Made by a program: the position numbers and the translations under genes
In this document: positions 1 to 8,500 of the stretch, in pieces
Position numbering within the stretch: the first letter of the stretch is position 1
Layout: each line of letters begins with the position of its first letter
The notes under the pieces: model-generated
The model's database searches: none
Told to the model about the DNA's origin: nothing
Seen by the model: only the letters and a program-made list of their open reading frames with translations
Assembly (NCBI GenBank): GCA_963748985.1
Contig: CAVVKQ010000013.1
Location: 62,001 to 126,000, forward strand
Length of the DNA stretch: 64,000 nt
Reading direction: 5' to 3'
Source of the DNA: RPQJ01 sp963748985
Lineage (GTDB): Bacteria > Pseudomonadota > Gammaproteobacteria > Steroidobacterales > Steroidobacteraceae

Positions 1-30
1 CCGTCCCCTCCCGAGGAGACCGACCGAAGC

Positions 31-759
31 ATGCGACGTTGCCTTTCCCACGGCCTGGCCACCTTCCTGGCGCTGCTGACGACCGCTCTGGTCGCCCCGG
101 GCGCCATCGCGGCGCAATCCGTCCTGGCCGACAAACTGGCTGCCGAGGCTCCCAGGGCCAACCCCAAAGTGCTCGCCCTTGCGGCCCGCGCTGCCGAATG
201 CGCGCGCAAGCAGGGTGTGCTCGACGGCTTCCGTCACCTTGCCGTTATCGATTACTCGTTGCCATCCACGCAGCCTCGCCTCTGGGTCTTCGACCTCGAG
301 CGCGGCCGGCTGATGTTCCAGGAACTGGTCGCGCACGGCCGCAACACGGGTGACGCGAAAGCCGAACGCTTCTCCAACACCGAAGGCAGCCACATGTCGA
401 GCATCGGGCTCTTCAAGACGCTGGAGCCTTACTACGGCAGCAATGGTTACTCGCTGCGGCTCTCGGGCCTCGATCCCGGTTTCAACGACAACGCACTCGC
501 GCGCGCGATCGTCATGCACGGCGCGCCCTACGTCAGCGAGGCCATCGCCGAGCGACTTGGCCGGCTCGGTCGCAGTTGGGGTTGCCCGGCGCTGCGTCCC
601 GAAATCGCTCGCACCGTCATCGACACGTTGAAGGGCGGTGCGCTGCTGTTCGCCTATTACCCAGACCGAAAATGGCTTGCCGAGTCGCCGTATTTCCAGT
701 GCGACGCCCCACCGGCAAGGGTGGTTACTTCGGCGTCGCAGCATTCGAACTCGGGCTGA
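31..759 (+). CDS. L,D-transpeptidase catalytic-domain family protein (YkuD_2-like), exported
   Basis: 242 aa. Residues about 1-28 form a signal peptide with an Ala-rich end (PGAIAA), so the product is probably periplasmic. The C-terminal half has the signature of the murein L,D-transpeptidase-like family: an MHG histidine motif near residue 170 and a GRSWGCPAL motif near residue 190 that carries the putative nucleophile cysteine. Such proteins are thought to act on peptidoglycan cross-links, but this subfamily is poorly characterised and the substrate is inferred. A GAGGAG Shine-Dalgarno lies about 12 nt before the ATG. It stands alone, 59 bp before the sigma-factor gene on the same strand, and could be linked to that envelope-stress-like operon. 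Confidence 0.8.
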   Translation: MRRCLSHGLATFLALLTTALVAPGAIAAQSVLADKLAAEAPRANPKVLALAARAAECARKQGVLDGFRHLAVIDYSLPSTQPRLWVFDLERGRLMFQELVAHGRNTGDAKAERFSNTEGSHMSSIGLFKTLEPYYGSNGYSLRLSGLDPGFNDNALARAIVMHGAPYVSEAIAERLGRLGRSWGCPALRPEIARTVIDTLKGGALLFAYYPDRKWLAESPYFQCDAPPARVVTSASQHSNSG

Positions 760-818
760 CGGCGCGATCGGGCGCCGGCCTGCGACCTTTTGCCGCGGCC
801 CGGCATCTAACCTGCCGA

Positions 819-1433
819 ATGTCCGCATTTCTCGACACTGCCCTCGATCCCGCCACGCTCGAGCGCGCTCGCGCCGGTGACGAAGCCGCGCTGGCCGAGA
901 TCTACCGGGCCTACGAAGTTCCGGTCCGCACCCTGGCGTGTCGCATCGTGACGCCGCGCTCCGCGGCAGAGGACGTGGCCCAGGACGTCTTCGTCGACGT
1001 CATCACCCGGCTGCATCAGTTCGAGGGGCGCGGCTCGTTCGCGGGCTGGATCCGCAGCATTGCCATTTCACGCTGCCTCATGCAGTTGCGTTCGCCCTGG
1101 CATCGTGGCCAGCGCTGGCTGGCCGGGACGACCCGCTCGATCGACGAGTTGCACCAGGACTGGCAGGCCGGGCGCCGGCCGGGTGCGGCGACCGCGGATC
1201 GGGCAGATGCGATCGACCTCGAGCGCGCACTGGCACAACTCGGCGACAAGGCGCGGGCCGTCGTGTGGCTGCACGATGTCGAGGGGTGTACCCATGCCGA
1301 AATTGGTGCGCTGTTCGGCGCTTCGGCCAGTTTTTCCAAGTCGCAACTTGCCCGCGCGCACGAGCGCCTGCGGGACCTGCTGCATGTCGAAGGAGACGGG
1401 GCGTCATGCCTACCCGTATCGAGCACGCCATGA
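819..1433 (+). CDS. ECF-family RNA polymerase sigma factor
   Basis: 204 aa. Region 2 (about residues 20-85) has the helix leading into AAEDVAQDVFVDV and the FAGWIRSIA core-binding/-10 segment. Region 4 (about 130-190) has LERALAQLGDKARAV followed by the helix-turn-helix HAEIGALFGAS. There is no region 1.1 or 3, which is the group 4 (extracytoplasmic function) layout. The frame stays open far upstream, but the ATG at 819 gives a family-like N-terminus. The next gene starts inside its last codons. With a membrane-anchored protein and an exported PDZ protein downstream, the unit looks like a sigma/anti-sigma envelope-stress operon; the signal sensed cannot be read from sequence. Confidence 0.88.
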   Translation: MSAFLDTALDPATLERARAGDEAALAEIYRAYEVPVRTLACRIVTPRSAAEDVAQDVFVDVITRLHQFEGRGSFAGWIRSIAISRCLMQLRSPWHRGQRWLAGTTRSIDELHQDWQAGRRPGAATADRADAIDLERALAQLGDKARAVVWLHDVEGCTHAEIGALFGASASFSKSQLARAHERLRDLLHVEGDGASCLPVSSTP

Positions 1434-1954
1434 ACCTGCCCGACCAACTCCGTTCGTTGCCGACGGCCGAGCCGCGTCCGGACGGCTGGGCCGACGTGCA
1501 GTCGCGCCTCGCCGCCAGGACAGCAGCGCATGCGCGACGCAGGCTGGGCCTGCAGCTCGCGGCCGCGGCCTCCGTTGCGATCATTGCCGTGACGGCCGCG
1601 TGGCGCATCGGGGACGTCGTGACCGAGCGCCCGGGCTCGATGGCTGCCGGACTCACGCCGCTCACGGCGGAACAGGCGCTCGCGCTCGATCGCGTCGCGC
1701 AGCTGCAGTCGCAGTCGCAAGCCCTCGACGAAATGCTGTCGGTGATTGGCGAGCGTCCGGTCGTCGAGCGCGCCGGCACGAGCGTGCCGATCGATACGCT
1801 CGAGGCGCAGGTGCAGTGGATCGACCACCAGATTTCCGTCGGCGACGGTGCAATCGAACCGGGCTCTGCCGAGCAGCTCTGGCGCAAGCGCGTCGGTGCG
1901 ATGAACTCCCTGGTGCAGTTGCGCTACGTGGAAGCGCAGCGCATCGACATGTGA
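1406..1954 (+). CDS. Putative membrane-anchored anti-sigma factor
   Basis: 182 aa. An N-terminal cytoplasmic segment of about 50 residues (LPTAEPRPDGWADVQSRL) resembles the short sigma-binding regions of proteobacterial anti-sigma factors. One hydrophobic segment follows at about residues 52-70 (LGLQLAAAASVAIIAVTAA), then a hydrophilic, presumably periplasmic helical domain. The ATG at 1406 is chosen because AGGAG lies 10 nt before it; a second ATG at 1430 is possible. The gene overlaps the sigma gene by 28 nt, which indicates translational coupling. No zinc-binding HxxxCxxC motif is visible, so it is not a ZAS-type anti-sigma factor. The role is inferred mainly from context. Confidence 0.65.
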   Translation: MPTRIEHAMNLPDQLRSLPTAEPRPDGWADVQSRLAARTAAHARRRLGLQLAAAASVAIIAVTAAWRIGDVVTERPGSMAAGLTPLTAEQALALDRVAQLQSQSQALDEMLSVIGERPVVERAGTSVPIDTLEAQVQWIDHQISVGDGAIEPGSAEQLWRKRVGAMNSLVQLRYVEAQRIDM

Positions 1955-1970
1955 CAACGAGGACGTGACC

Positions 1971-2981
1971 ATGCAATCCCTACGGATCAGAACATTGGCG
2001 CACCGCGGGCTCGGCGCGTTGCTCGCGTCGGTAATCGTGCTCGCGGCGACGACGCAGGTTGCCGCAGCGGCCGAGACGCAGGACAAGGCGCAACTGCAGC
2101 AGCAGCTCGACGATGCGCGCGGCCGGCTCGACGATGCGGCGCGCGACGTCGCCGACCTCTCGCGCAAGCTCTACGGCGACGACTTCCAAGGCATGCCGAT
2201 GCCGGCACCCGGCGGACCAACCCGTGGCGCCATGCTCGGCATCAACGTCGGCGGCAGTCCCGACCTTGCCGAAGGCGTCGAAGTGATGGGCGTGAGTCCG
2301 TCCGGACCGGCTGCCGCCGCCGGCCTGAAGACGGGTGACGTGATCGTGGCGATCGATGGCAAGGCGCTCAAGAAGACCGGCGACCGCGCCGCGAGTCGGC
2401 AGCTCGTCGAGCAGATGCGTGGCACGCAGCCGGGTCAGAAGGTCAAGGTCGACTACCTGCGCGACGGCAAGAAGCTGTCGACGACCGTGACGACGGTGGC
2501 CGCCGAGCCGCCCATGGCCCGCATGCTGCGTGAGCACATGCCGATGCTCGAGGGAATGCAGATTCCGCCGGACTGGGAAGAGATGATCAACCCGCGTGGC
2601 CGCGGCTTCCGTGCGCTCGAACTGGTGCCGATTACGCCCAGGCTCGGCCAGTACTTCGGCACGGACAAGGGCCTGCTCGTCGTCAAGGCGCCCCCCGTCC
2701 AAGGCCCGGGCCTGGAGGAGGGCGACGTGATTCTTTCGATCGGTGGACGCACTCCGGAAAATCCGCGTCACGCCTTCCGCATCCTCGGGTCGTACCAGCC
2801 CAAGGAGAAGGTCAAGTTCGAAGTGCTGCGCCAGCGGAAGCCCCTGTCCCTCGACGTCCAGATGCCGGAGGCCGACACCAGTAATCCGGGATTCCGCCCT
2901 GGTCCGCCCCCGCGCGCACCCATCTCGCCGGTGCCACCCGCACCGCCGACCGACGCGAAGGGTGGCGGCATCTCGTCCTGA
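1971..2981 (+). CDS. Exported protein with coiled coil and two PDZ domains
   Basis: 336 aa. A signal peptide (about residues 1-33, ending VAAAAE) is followed by a Gln/Asp/Arg-rich coiled coil (about 37-68), a PDZ domain (about 85-175, with AAGLKTGDVIVAIDG) and a second PDZ-like domain (about 230-300, with PGLEEGDVILSIGG). The tail is Pro-rich. There is no serine protease domain, unlike DegP/MucD/DegS. PDZ modules bind C-terminal peptides, so this may be a periplasmic sensor or adaptor working with the sigma/anti-sigma pair just upstream; that role is inference. The ATG at 1971 has a CGAGGA ribosome site 7 nt before it; an in-frame GTG at 1965 is less likely. Confidence 0.8.
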   Translation: MQSLRIRTLAHRGLGALLASVIVLAATTQVAAAAETQDKAQLQQQLDDARGRLDDAARDVADLSRKLYGDDFQGMPMPAPGGPTRGAMLGINVGGSPDLAEGVEVMGVSPSGPAAAAGLKTGDVIVAIDGKALKKTGDRAASRQLVEQMRGTQPGQKVKVDYLRDGKKLSTTVTTVAAEPPMARMLREHMPMLEGMQIPPDWEEMINPRGRGFRALELVPITPRLGQYFGTDKGLLVVKAPPVQGPGLEEGDVILSIGGRTPENPRHAFRILGSYQPKEKVKFEVLRQRKPLSLDVQMPEADTSNPGFRPGPPPRAPISPVPPAPPTDAKGGGISS

Positions 2982-3001
2982 GCAACCCGAGTAATGCAGC
3001 T

Positions 3002-3033
3002 GCAGAGGGGTCCGTGCAAACGGGTCCCTCTGC
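3002..3033. promoter_or_regulatory. Hairpin in the PDZ gene-queA gap (terminator- or leader-like)
   Basis: A perfect 8-bp outer stem (GCAGAGGG 3002-3009 / CCCTCTGC 3026-3033) continues inward through two G-T wobbles and three further G-C pairs to a 6-nt loop. That makes a 13-bp stem. No T-tract follows, so it is not a canonical intrinsic terminator. It ends 16 nt before the queA start and could act on queA translation or protect the upstream transcript end. The structure is seen in the sequence; the function is inferred. Confidence 0.5.
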
Positions 3034-3049
3034 TAGCATGCGCGCCCCT

Positions 3050-4102
3050 ATGCGGCGCACCGACTTTCATTTCGACCTTCCCGATGCGCTGATCGCCCGT
3101 CACCCAGCGCCGCAACGCAGTGGCAGCCGGCTATTGCACCTCGAAGGTGCGACGGGGGCGCTCACGGATCGCCAGTTCCGCGACCTGCCTGGCCTGCTGC
3201 GGCAGGGCGACCTGCTCGTGTTCAACGACACGCGCGTGATTCCCGCACGGCTGCACGGCCACAAGGTCGAAAGCGGCGGCAAGGTCGAGATCATGCTCGA
3301 GCGGCTCACCGGCTTGCGCACGGCCATCGTGCAGTTGCGCGCGAGCAAGCCGTCGCGACCCGGCGCCGTAATCGACCTCGGCGGCGGCGACACGCTTACC
3401 GTCATCGAGCGCGACGAGGACTTCTGGCGCGTCGAATTCAGCAGCGACGCGCACGGAACTTTCGATCGGCTGGGCGAGATGCCGCTGCCGCCGTACGTGG
3501 CCCGCGCAGCCGAACTCGAGGATCGCGAGCGTTACCAGACTGTGTACGCGCGTGAGCCTGGCGCGGTTGCCGCGCCGACCGCGGGCCTGCATTTCGACGA
3601 AGCGGTCCTGCAAGCCTGTCGCGAGGCAGGCGCGGATTTCGCCTACGTCACGCTGCATGTCGGTGCAGGTACGTTTCAGCCCGTGCGCGTCGATAACCTC
3701 GAGGAGCACCGCATGCATTCCGAGTGGTGCAACGTGCCCGATGCGACCTGCGAAGCGGTCGCTGCCGCTCGCGCACGCGGCGGTCGCGTCATCGCGGTGG
3801 GAACGACCGCGGTGCGGTCGCTCGAGAGCGCGGCGGCGTCTGGCCAGCTCGAGTCGTACGCCGGCGAGACACGACTCTTCATCAAGCCGGGCGAGCGATT
3901 TCGCGTGATCGATGCGATGGTGACCAACTTCCACCTGCCCGAATCGACGCTGCTGATGCTCGTCAGCGCCTTCGCCGGGCGTGAGCACGTGCTCGAGGCG
4001 TACCGTCACGCAGTCGCGCGGCAGTACCGCTTTTTCAGTTACGGTGATGCGATGTTCGTCGAGCCGGCGCCTGCGGCGCTCGATCGCGGGAGCGCAGCAT
4101 GA
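3050..4102 (+). CDS. queA: tRNA preQ1(34) S-adenosylmethionine ribosyltransferase-isomerase QueA
   Basis: 350 aa, the usual length. QueA transfers and isomerises the ribosyl group of SAM onto preQ1 at the wobble base of GUN-anticodon tRNAs, giving epoxyqueuosine. Family blocks are intact: DFHFDLPDALIARHP at the N-terminus, DLLVFNDTRVIPARL, PLPPYV, YQTVYAREPGAVAAPTAGLHF, and the TNFHLPESTLLMLVSAF region near the C-terminus. The ATG at 3050 matches the N-terminus of characterised QueA proteins; an upstream in-frame ATG at 3014 would add residues not seen in the family. The stop overlaps the tgt start by 4 nt (ATGA), so the two queuosine genes are probably translationally coupled. Confidence 0.96.
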   Translation: MRRTDFHFDLPDALIARHPAPQRSGSRLLHLEGATGALTDRQFRDLPGLLRQGDLLVFNDTRVIPARLHGHKVESGGKVEIMLERLTGLRTAIVQLRASKPSRPGAVIDLGGGDTLTVIERDEDFWRVEFSSDAHGTFDRLGEMPLPPYVARAAELEDRERYQTVYAREPGAVAAPTAGLHFDEAVLQACREAGADFAYVTLHVGAGTFQPVRVDNLEEHRMHSEWCNVPDATCEAVAAARARGGRVIAVGTTAVRSLESAAASGQLESYAGETRLFIKPGERFRVIDAMVTNFHLPESTLLMLVSAFAGREHVLEAYRHAVARQYRFFSYGDAMFVEPAPAALDRGSAA

Positions 4103-5241
4103 AATTTGAACTGCTGGGAACGGCCGGCACAGCGCGCCGCGGCCGCCTGCATTTGCATCATGGTTCCGTCGAGACGCCCGTGTTCATGCCAGTGGGCACG
4201 TACGGCACGGTCAAGGCGATGACGCCCGAGGAACTCACGGGTCTCGGCGCGCAGATCGTCCTCGGCAACACGTTTCACCTGATGCTGCGGCCAGGTACCG
4301 ACGTCATCCGTGCTCATGGCGGGTTGCATGGATTCATGCACTGGTCGGGGCCGATCCTCACCGACTCGGGCGGCTTCCAGGTCTTCAGCCTCGCGGAACT
4401 GCGCAAGCTCACGGAGGCGGGCGTGAATTTCCGCTCGCCCGTCAACGGCGATGCGGTGTTCCTGAGCCCCGAAATTTCGATGCAGGTGCAGACCGCGCTC
4501 AACTCCGACATCGTCATGGCGTTCGACGAGTGTCCGCCGTATCCGGCGACCGAGCAGCAGGCGCGGACGTCGATGGAACTGTCGATGCGCTGGGCGCGCC
4601 GCAGCCGCGACGAATTCACGCGGCTGGCCAACCCCAACGCCCTGTTCGGCATCGTGCAGGGCGGCACGTTCCCGGGTCTCCGGCACGAATCGCTCGGCCA
4701 GCTGGTCGACATCGGTTTTGACGGGTACGCGGTTGGCGGCCTTGCCGTCGGCGAGCCCGCGGCCGAACGCAACGCCGTCCTCGAGGCGCTCGAGCCCGCA
4801 TTGCCGCGGGAGCGACCACGGTACCTGATGGGCGTCGGCACCCCCGCCGACATCGTCCAGGCGGTCGCCCGCGGCATCGACATGTTCGATTGCGTCATGC
4901 CGACGCGGCACGCCCGCAACGGCCACCTGTTCACCTCGCAGGGCGTGATCAAGATCCGCAATGCCGGACACCAGGCGGACACCTCGCCCCTCGACCCGCA
5001 GTGCGCCTGCTACACCTGCCGGAACTACAGCCGCGCGTACCTGCGGCACCTCGACCGTTGCAACGAAATCCTTGGCGCAAGGCTCAATTCGATCCACAAC
5101 CTGCACTACTACCTGTCCCTGATGGCCCGGATCCGGGCTGCCCTCGACGAGGGACGGTTTGGGCGCTTCGTCGTGGATTTCCTGGCAGGGCCCGAGGCCG
5201 GCCCTGCGATGGCCGCCACCTCGGCCGACCCTCGGGTATAA
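4099..5241 (+). CDS. tgt: tRNA-guanine transglycosylase Tgt
   Basis: 380 aa. Tgt exchanges the wobble guanine of tRNA-Asp, -Asn, -His and -Tyr for preQ1, the step before QueA. Visible family features are DSGGFQVFSL with the catalytic Asp, FDECPPYPAT, MGVGTPADIV, MPTRHARNGHLFT (tRNA recognition) and the zinc site CxCxxC (CACYTC) with a downstream His in NSIHNLHYYL. The stop codon TAA lies inside a perfect TATAAT at 5237-5242, which might be a -10 element for yajC, although no good -35 is visible. yajC follows 55 bp downstream, the common queA-tgt-yajC-secDF order. Confidence 0.96.
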   Translation: MKFELLGTAGTARRGRLHLHHGSVETPVFMPVGTYGTVKAMTPEELTGLGAQIVLGNTFHLMLRPGTDVIRAHGGLHGFMHWSGPILTDSGGFQVFSLAELRKLTEAGVNFRSPVNGDAVFLSPEISMQVQTALNSDIVMAFDECPPYPATEQQARTSMELSMRWARRSRDEFTRLANPNALFGIVQGGTFPGLRHESLGQLVDIGFDGYAVGGLAVGEPAAERNAVLEALEPALPRERPRYLMGVGTPADIVQAVARGIDMFDCVMPTRHARNGHLFTSQGVIKIRNAGHQADTSPLDPQCACYTCRNYSRAYLRHLDRCNEILGARLNSIHNLHYYLSLMARIRAALDEGRFGRFVVDFLAGPEAGPAMAATSADPRV

Positions 5242-5296
5242 TCGGCGGTCATTTTCCAAGCATGACCCCTCGGTCGAGGGGCAACAGGAGTTCCTG

Positions 5297-5626
5297 ATGG
5301 ACTGGTTGATCGCGAGCGCCCACGCCCAGGCGGCCACGGGTGCCCAGCCGAATGCGCTGCTGCAGATGCTGCCCTTGCTGCTCATCTTCGTCGTGTTCTA
5401 CTTCCTGCTGATCCGGCCCCAGGCCAAGCGGGCGAAGGAGCACAAGGCCCTGGTGGCCGCACTCGGCGTCGGCGACGAAGTCGTCACGGCCGGCGGCATC
5501 CTCGGCAAGGTCACCGAGACCTCCGACAATTTCCTCACCGTCGAAATCGCGAGCGGCGTGCAGGTGAAGGTCCAGCGCCATACGGTCACCAGCGTGCTGC
5601 CCAAGGGCACCCTGAAGAGCGCCTGA
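5297..5626 (+). CDS. yajC: Sec translocase accessory subunit YajC
   Basis: 109 aa. A single transmembrane segment (about residues 22-41, LLQMLPLLLIFVVFYFLLI) is followed by the RPQAKRAKEHK motif and a cytoplasmic domain (VGDEVVTAGGILGKVTE) typical of YajC. YajC associates with SecDF and SecYEG in the inner membrane. The ATG at 5297 is preceded by CAGGAG at 7 nt spacing; the frame is open upstream into tgt but the family starts here. secD begins 22 nt downstream. Confidence 0.95.
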   Translation: MDWLIASAHAQAATGAQPNALLQMLPLLLIFVVFYFLLIRPQAKRAKEHKALVAALGVGDEVVTAGGILGKVTETSDNFLTVEIASGVQVKVQRHTVTSVLPKGTLKSA

Positions 5627-5648
5627 ACAGTCGTCCCGGAGTTCGCGC

Positions 5649-7520
5649 ATGCACAGTTACCCGGCCTGGAAACTCTGGCTGGTCGTCATCGTCCTGCTCG
5701 CGGGCACGGTGCTCGCCCTGCCGAACGTGTTCGGCGAGGCGCCCGCACTGCAGCTCTCGCGCAATGACCGCACCGCCGTCACCGACCTCCAGCGCGAGCA
5801 GGTCGTCTCGCTGCTGCAGTCCAAGGGCGCGACGGTCGAGAACTCGTACCTCGAGGGCGATCGACTCGTCCTGCGCTTCGACGACGTGAGCACGCGCCTC
5901 AAGGCGCGCGACGTCATGCAGCAAGGCACAGCAGCCGAATATCTCGTGGCGCTGTCCGACGTGCCCCGCACGCCGGGCTGGATGCGAGCGCTGGGGCTTA
6001 AGCCGATGAGCCTCGGCCTCGACCTGCGCGGCGGCGTCTACTTCATGTACGAAGTCGACGCGCAGGGTGCCGTGAAGCAGCTGCTCACGAGCATGGAGAG
6101 CGACTACCGCACGATGCTGCGCAAGGAACGCATTCCTTTCACCGGCGTGGCCAGCGACGGCGTCGACACGGTCAGGATCGGCTTGCGCAGTGGCGACGAC
6201 GCGGAGAGGTTCGCGAGCCTGCTGCGCAAACAGGACCCGAACCTGTCTGTCGACACGGACACGCTCGGCGAGGGCGGTTCCGTCACGGTCAGCCTGAGCC
6301 CGACGCAGATCAAGCAGCGCCAGGACTTCGCCATCCAGCAGAACATCACCACGCTGCGCAATCGCGTGGACGAGCTCGGCGTCACGGAGCCGATCGTCGC
6401 CCGCCAGGGCCTCGACCGCATCGTCGTGCAGCTGCCCGGCGTGCAGGATCCCAACGAAGCGCTGCGCGTGCTCGGTGCGACCGCCACCCTCGAGTTCCGG
6501 CTCGTGGACGAACAGAACGACCCATTGCTTGCCGCCAGCACGAAGCGTGCACCGCTCGGCACGAAGCTCTACCACACGCGCGATGGCCGTCCGGTCCTGC
6601 TCAAGCGTGAGACGATCGTCTCGGGTGAGCAGCTCACGGACGCCAGCTCCGGCTTCCAGGAGGGCGAGCCCGCGGTCATGGTCACGCTCGATGCGCGCGG
6701 TGCGTCGAAGATGCTCGAGACCACGCGCCAGAACCTCGGCAAACCCATGGCAGTCGTGTTCATCGAGAAGAAGCGTGTAACCGACGACCAGCCCTGCAAG
6801 GGCACCCGCGCGGGTAACGAATGCACCGTCGAGGAGGTCATCAACCAGGCGACCATCCGCGGCGTGTTCGGCAGCAACTTCCAGATCACGGGCGTGATGG
6901 CCAACGAGGCGCGTGAACTTGCGCTGCTGCTGCGCGCTGGTTCGCTGGCTGCCCCGCTCTACATCGTCGAGCAGCGCAGTGTCGGCCCGAGCCTCGGCGC
7001 CGACAACATCGCGCGCGGCGTTCGCGCGCTGATCATCGGCATGCTGGCCACGTTCGCTTTCATGGCTGTCTACTACCATGGGTTCGGCATGGTCGCGAAC
7101 GTCGTGCTGCTGACCAACGTCGTGCTGCTCGCGGCACTGCTCTCGATGCTGCAGGCTTCTCTTTCGCTGCCGGGCATCGCGGGCATTGTGCTCACGGTGG
7201 GCATGGCCGTGGACGCCAACATCCTGATCTTCGAGCGCATCCGCGAGGAATTGCGCAATGGGATGAGTCCGCATGCCGCAATCAACGCGGGTTACGAGAA
7301 GGCCTTCTCCGCGATCGCGGACTCGAACATCACGACGCTGATCGCGGGCATCGTGCTGTTCACGTTCGGCACCGGCCCGGTCCGCGGCTTCGCCGTCGTG
7401 CTGTCGCTCGGCATCGTCACTTCGATGTTCACCGCGCTGATCGTCAGCCGCGCGCTCGTCTACCTGCTCTGGGACCGCAAGCGCAAGCTCGACCGCCTCT
7501 CGATCGGGATGGGGTACTGA
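5649..7520 (+). CDS. secD: Protein translocase subunit SecD
   Basis: 623 aa, full length. SecD works with SecF to drive late steps of Sec export using the proton-motive force. The first membrane helix is at about residues 8-26. A large periplasmic P1 region follows, with the family signature LGLDLRGGVYFMYEVD at about 121-136. The C-terminal half has the membrane bundle with GIVLTVGMAVDANILIFERIREE, the conserved Asp/Arg element of the proton path. secF starts 2 nt after the stop, so the two are co-translated. Confidence 0.97.
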   Translation: MHSYPAWKLWLVVIVLLAGTVLALPNVFGEAPALQLSRNDRTAVTDLQREQVVSLLQSKGATVENSYLEGDRLVLRFDDVSTRLKARDVMQQGTAAEYLVALSDVPRTPGWMRALGLKPMSLGLDLRGGVYFMYEVDAQGAVKQLLTSMESDYRTMLRKERIPFTGVASDGVDTVRIGLRSGDDAERFASLLRKQDPNLSVDTDTLGEGGSVTVSLSPTQIKQRQDFAIQQNITTLRNRVDELGVTEPIVARQGLDRIVVQLPGVQDPNEALRVLGATATLEFRLVDEQNDPLLAASTKRAPLGTKLYHTRDGRPVLLKRETIVSGEQLTDASSGFQEGEPAVMVTLDARGASKMLETTRQNLGKPMAVVFIEKKRVTDDQPCKGTRAGNECTVEEVINQATIRGVFGSNFQITGVMANEARELALLLRAGSLAAPLYIVEQRSVGPSLGADNIARGVRALIIGMLATFAFMAVYYHGFGMVANVVLLTNVVLLAALLSMLQASLSLPGIAGIVLTVGMAVDANILIFERIREELRNGMSPHAAINAGYEKAFSAIADSNITTLIAGIVLFTFGTGPVRGFAVVLSLGIVTSMFTALIVSRALVYLLWDRKRKLDRLSIGMGY

Positions 7521-7522
7521 TA

Positions 7523-8458
7523 ATGGAATTCTTCCACAAGAAGACCAGCTACCCGTTCATGGCCGCCCGCAAGCGGTGGTACGTGTTCTCGGTGGTGCTG
7601 ATCCTTGGTTCGCTGCTGGCGCTGGGCATCCGCGGCATCAACTTCGGCATCGACTTCACCGGCGGCGTGGTGCTCGAGATGAGCTTCCCGCAGGCGGCCG
7701 ACCTCGAGAAGGTCCGCGATTCGCTCGAGCAAGCGGGTTACGGCGATGCCGTGGTGCAGAGTTTCGGCACCCCGCGCGACGTGCTGGTGCGCATGCTCCC
7801 CGAGGAGGGCACGGACAACAACGTGCTCGGCCGCAAGGTGCTGGCGGCGATCCAGTCCGAGAATCCGGGCGTCGAACTGCGTCGCACGGAAGTCGTGGGC
7901 GGGCAGGTGGGTGCCGAGCTTGCCGAGAAAGGCGCACTCGCCGTGCTGTTCACTTTCTTCTTCATCCTGCTGTACGTCTGGGCGCGCTTCCAGTGGAAGC
8001 TCGGCGTCGGCGCCATCGTCGGGGCGCTGCACGACCCGATTGTCATCCTGGGATTCTTCGCGGTAACCCAGATGACGTTCGACCTGCCGGCTCTTGCGGC
8101 GATCCTGGCCGTCATCGGCTACTCGCTGAACGACACCGTCGTCGTGTTCGACCGCATCCGCGAGCGCTTCGTGTCGATGCGCAAGGGCACGAGCGAGCAG
8201 GTGATCGACACGTCGATCAACGAGACGCTGTCACGAACGATCATGACCAGCTCCACGACCATGCTCACCGTCTTTGCCTTGCTGTTCTTCGGCGGCGAGA
8301 TCCTGCGTGGCTTTTCGACCGCCCTCACGCTCGGCATCGTGGTGGGCACCTACTCGTCGATCTACATCGCGAGCGCGCTGGCCCTCGACCTCAAGCTCAC
8401 GGCGCGCGACCTGTTGCCCGTGCAGAAAGAAAAGGACGCCGTCGACGATATGCCCTGA
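7523..8458 (+). CDS. secF: Protein translocase subunit SecF
   Basis: 311 aa. An N-terminal helix (about residues 19-37) is followed by a small periplasmic domain beginning INFGIDFTGGVVLEM. A five-helix bundle comes next with the conserved segment AILAVIGYSLNDTVVVFDRIRE. This is the partner of SecD. It lies last in the yajC-secD-secF set, followed 42 bp later by an unrelated membrane protein gene on the same strand. Confidence 0.97.
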   Translation: MEFFHKKTSYPFMAARKRWYVFSVVLILGSLLALGIRGINFGIDFTGGVVLEMSFPQAADLEKVRDSLEQAGYGDAVVQSFGTPRDVLVRMLPEEGTDNNVLGRKVLAAIQSENPGVELRRTEVVGGQVGAELAEKGALAVLFTFFFILLYVWARFQWKLGVGAIVGALHDPIVILGFFAVTQMTFDLPALAAILAVIGYSLNDTVVVFDRIRERFVSMRKGTSEQVIDTSINETLSRTIMTSSTTMLTVFALLFFGGEILRGFSTALTLGIVVGTYSSIYIASALALDLKLTARDLLPVQKEKDAVDDMP

Positions 8459-8500
8459 GGGGCATGTCTTCCACGCAACCGGGTAAGGACAGGGCAACCG

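Noticed and set aside
3131..4009. Long open frames antisense to queA and many other genes.
   Set aside because: They are by-products of high GC3 codon use; their translations are Arg/Ala-rich and lack family motifs or ribosome sites.
5237..5242. Perfect TATAAT at the tgt stop as a promoter for yajC.
   Set aside because: No acceptable -35 lies 16-18 nt upstream and the overlap with the stop codon may be chance; noted only under tgt.
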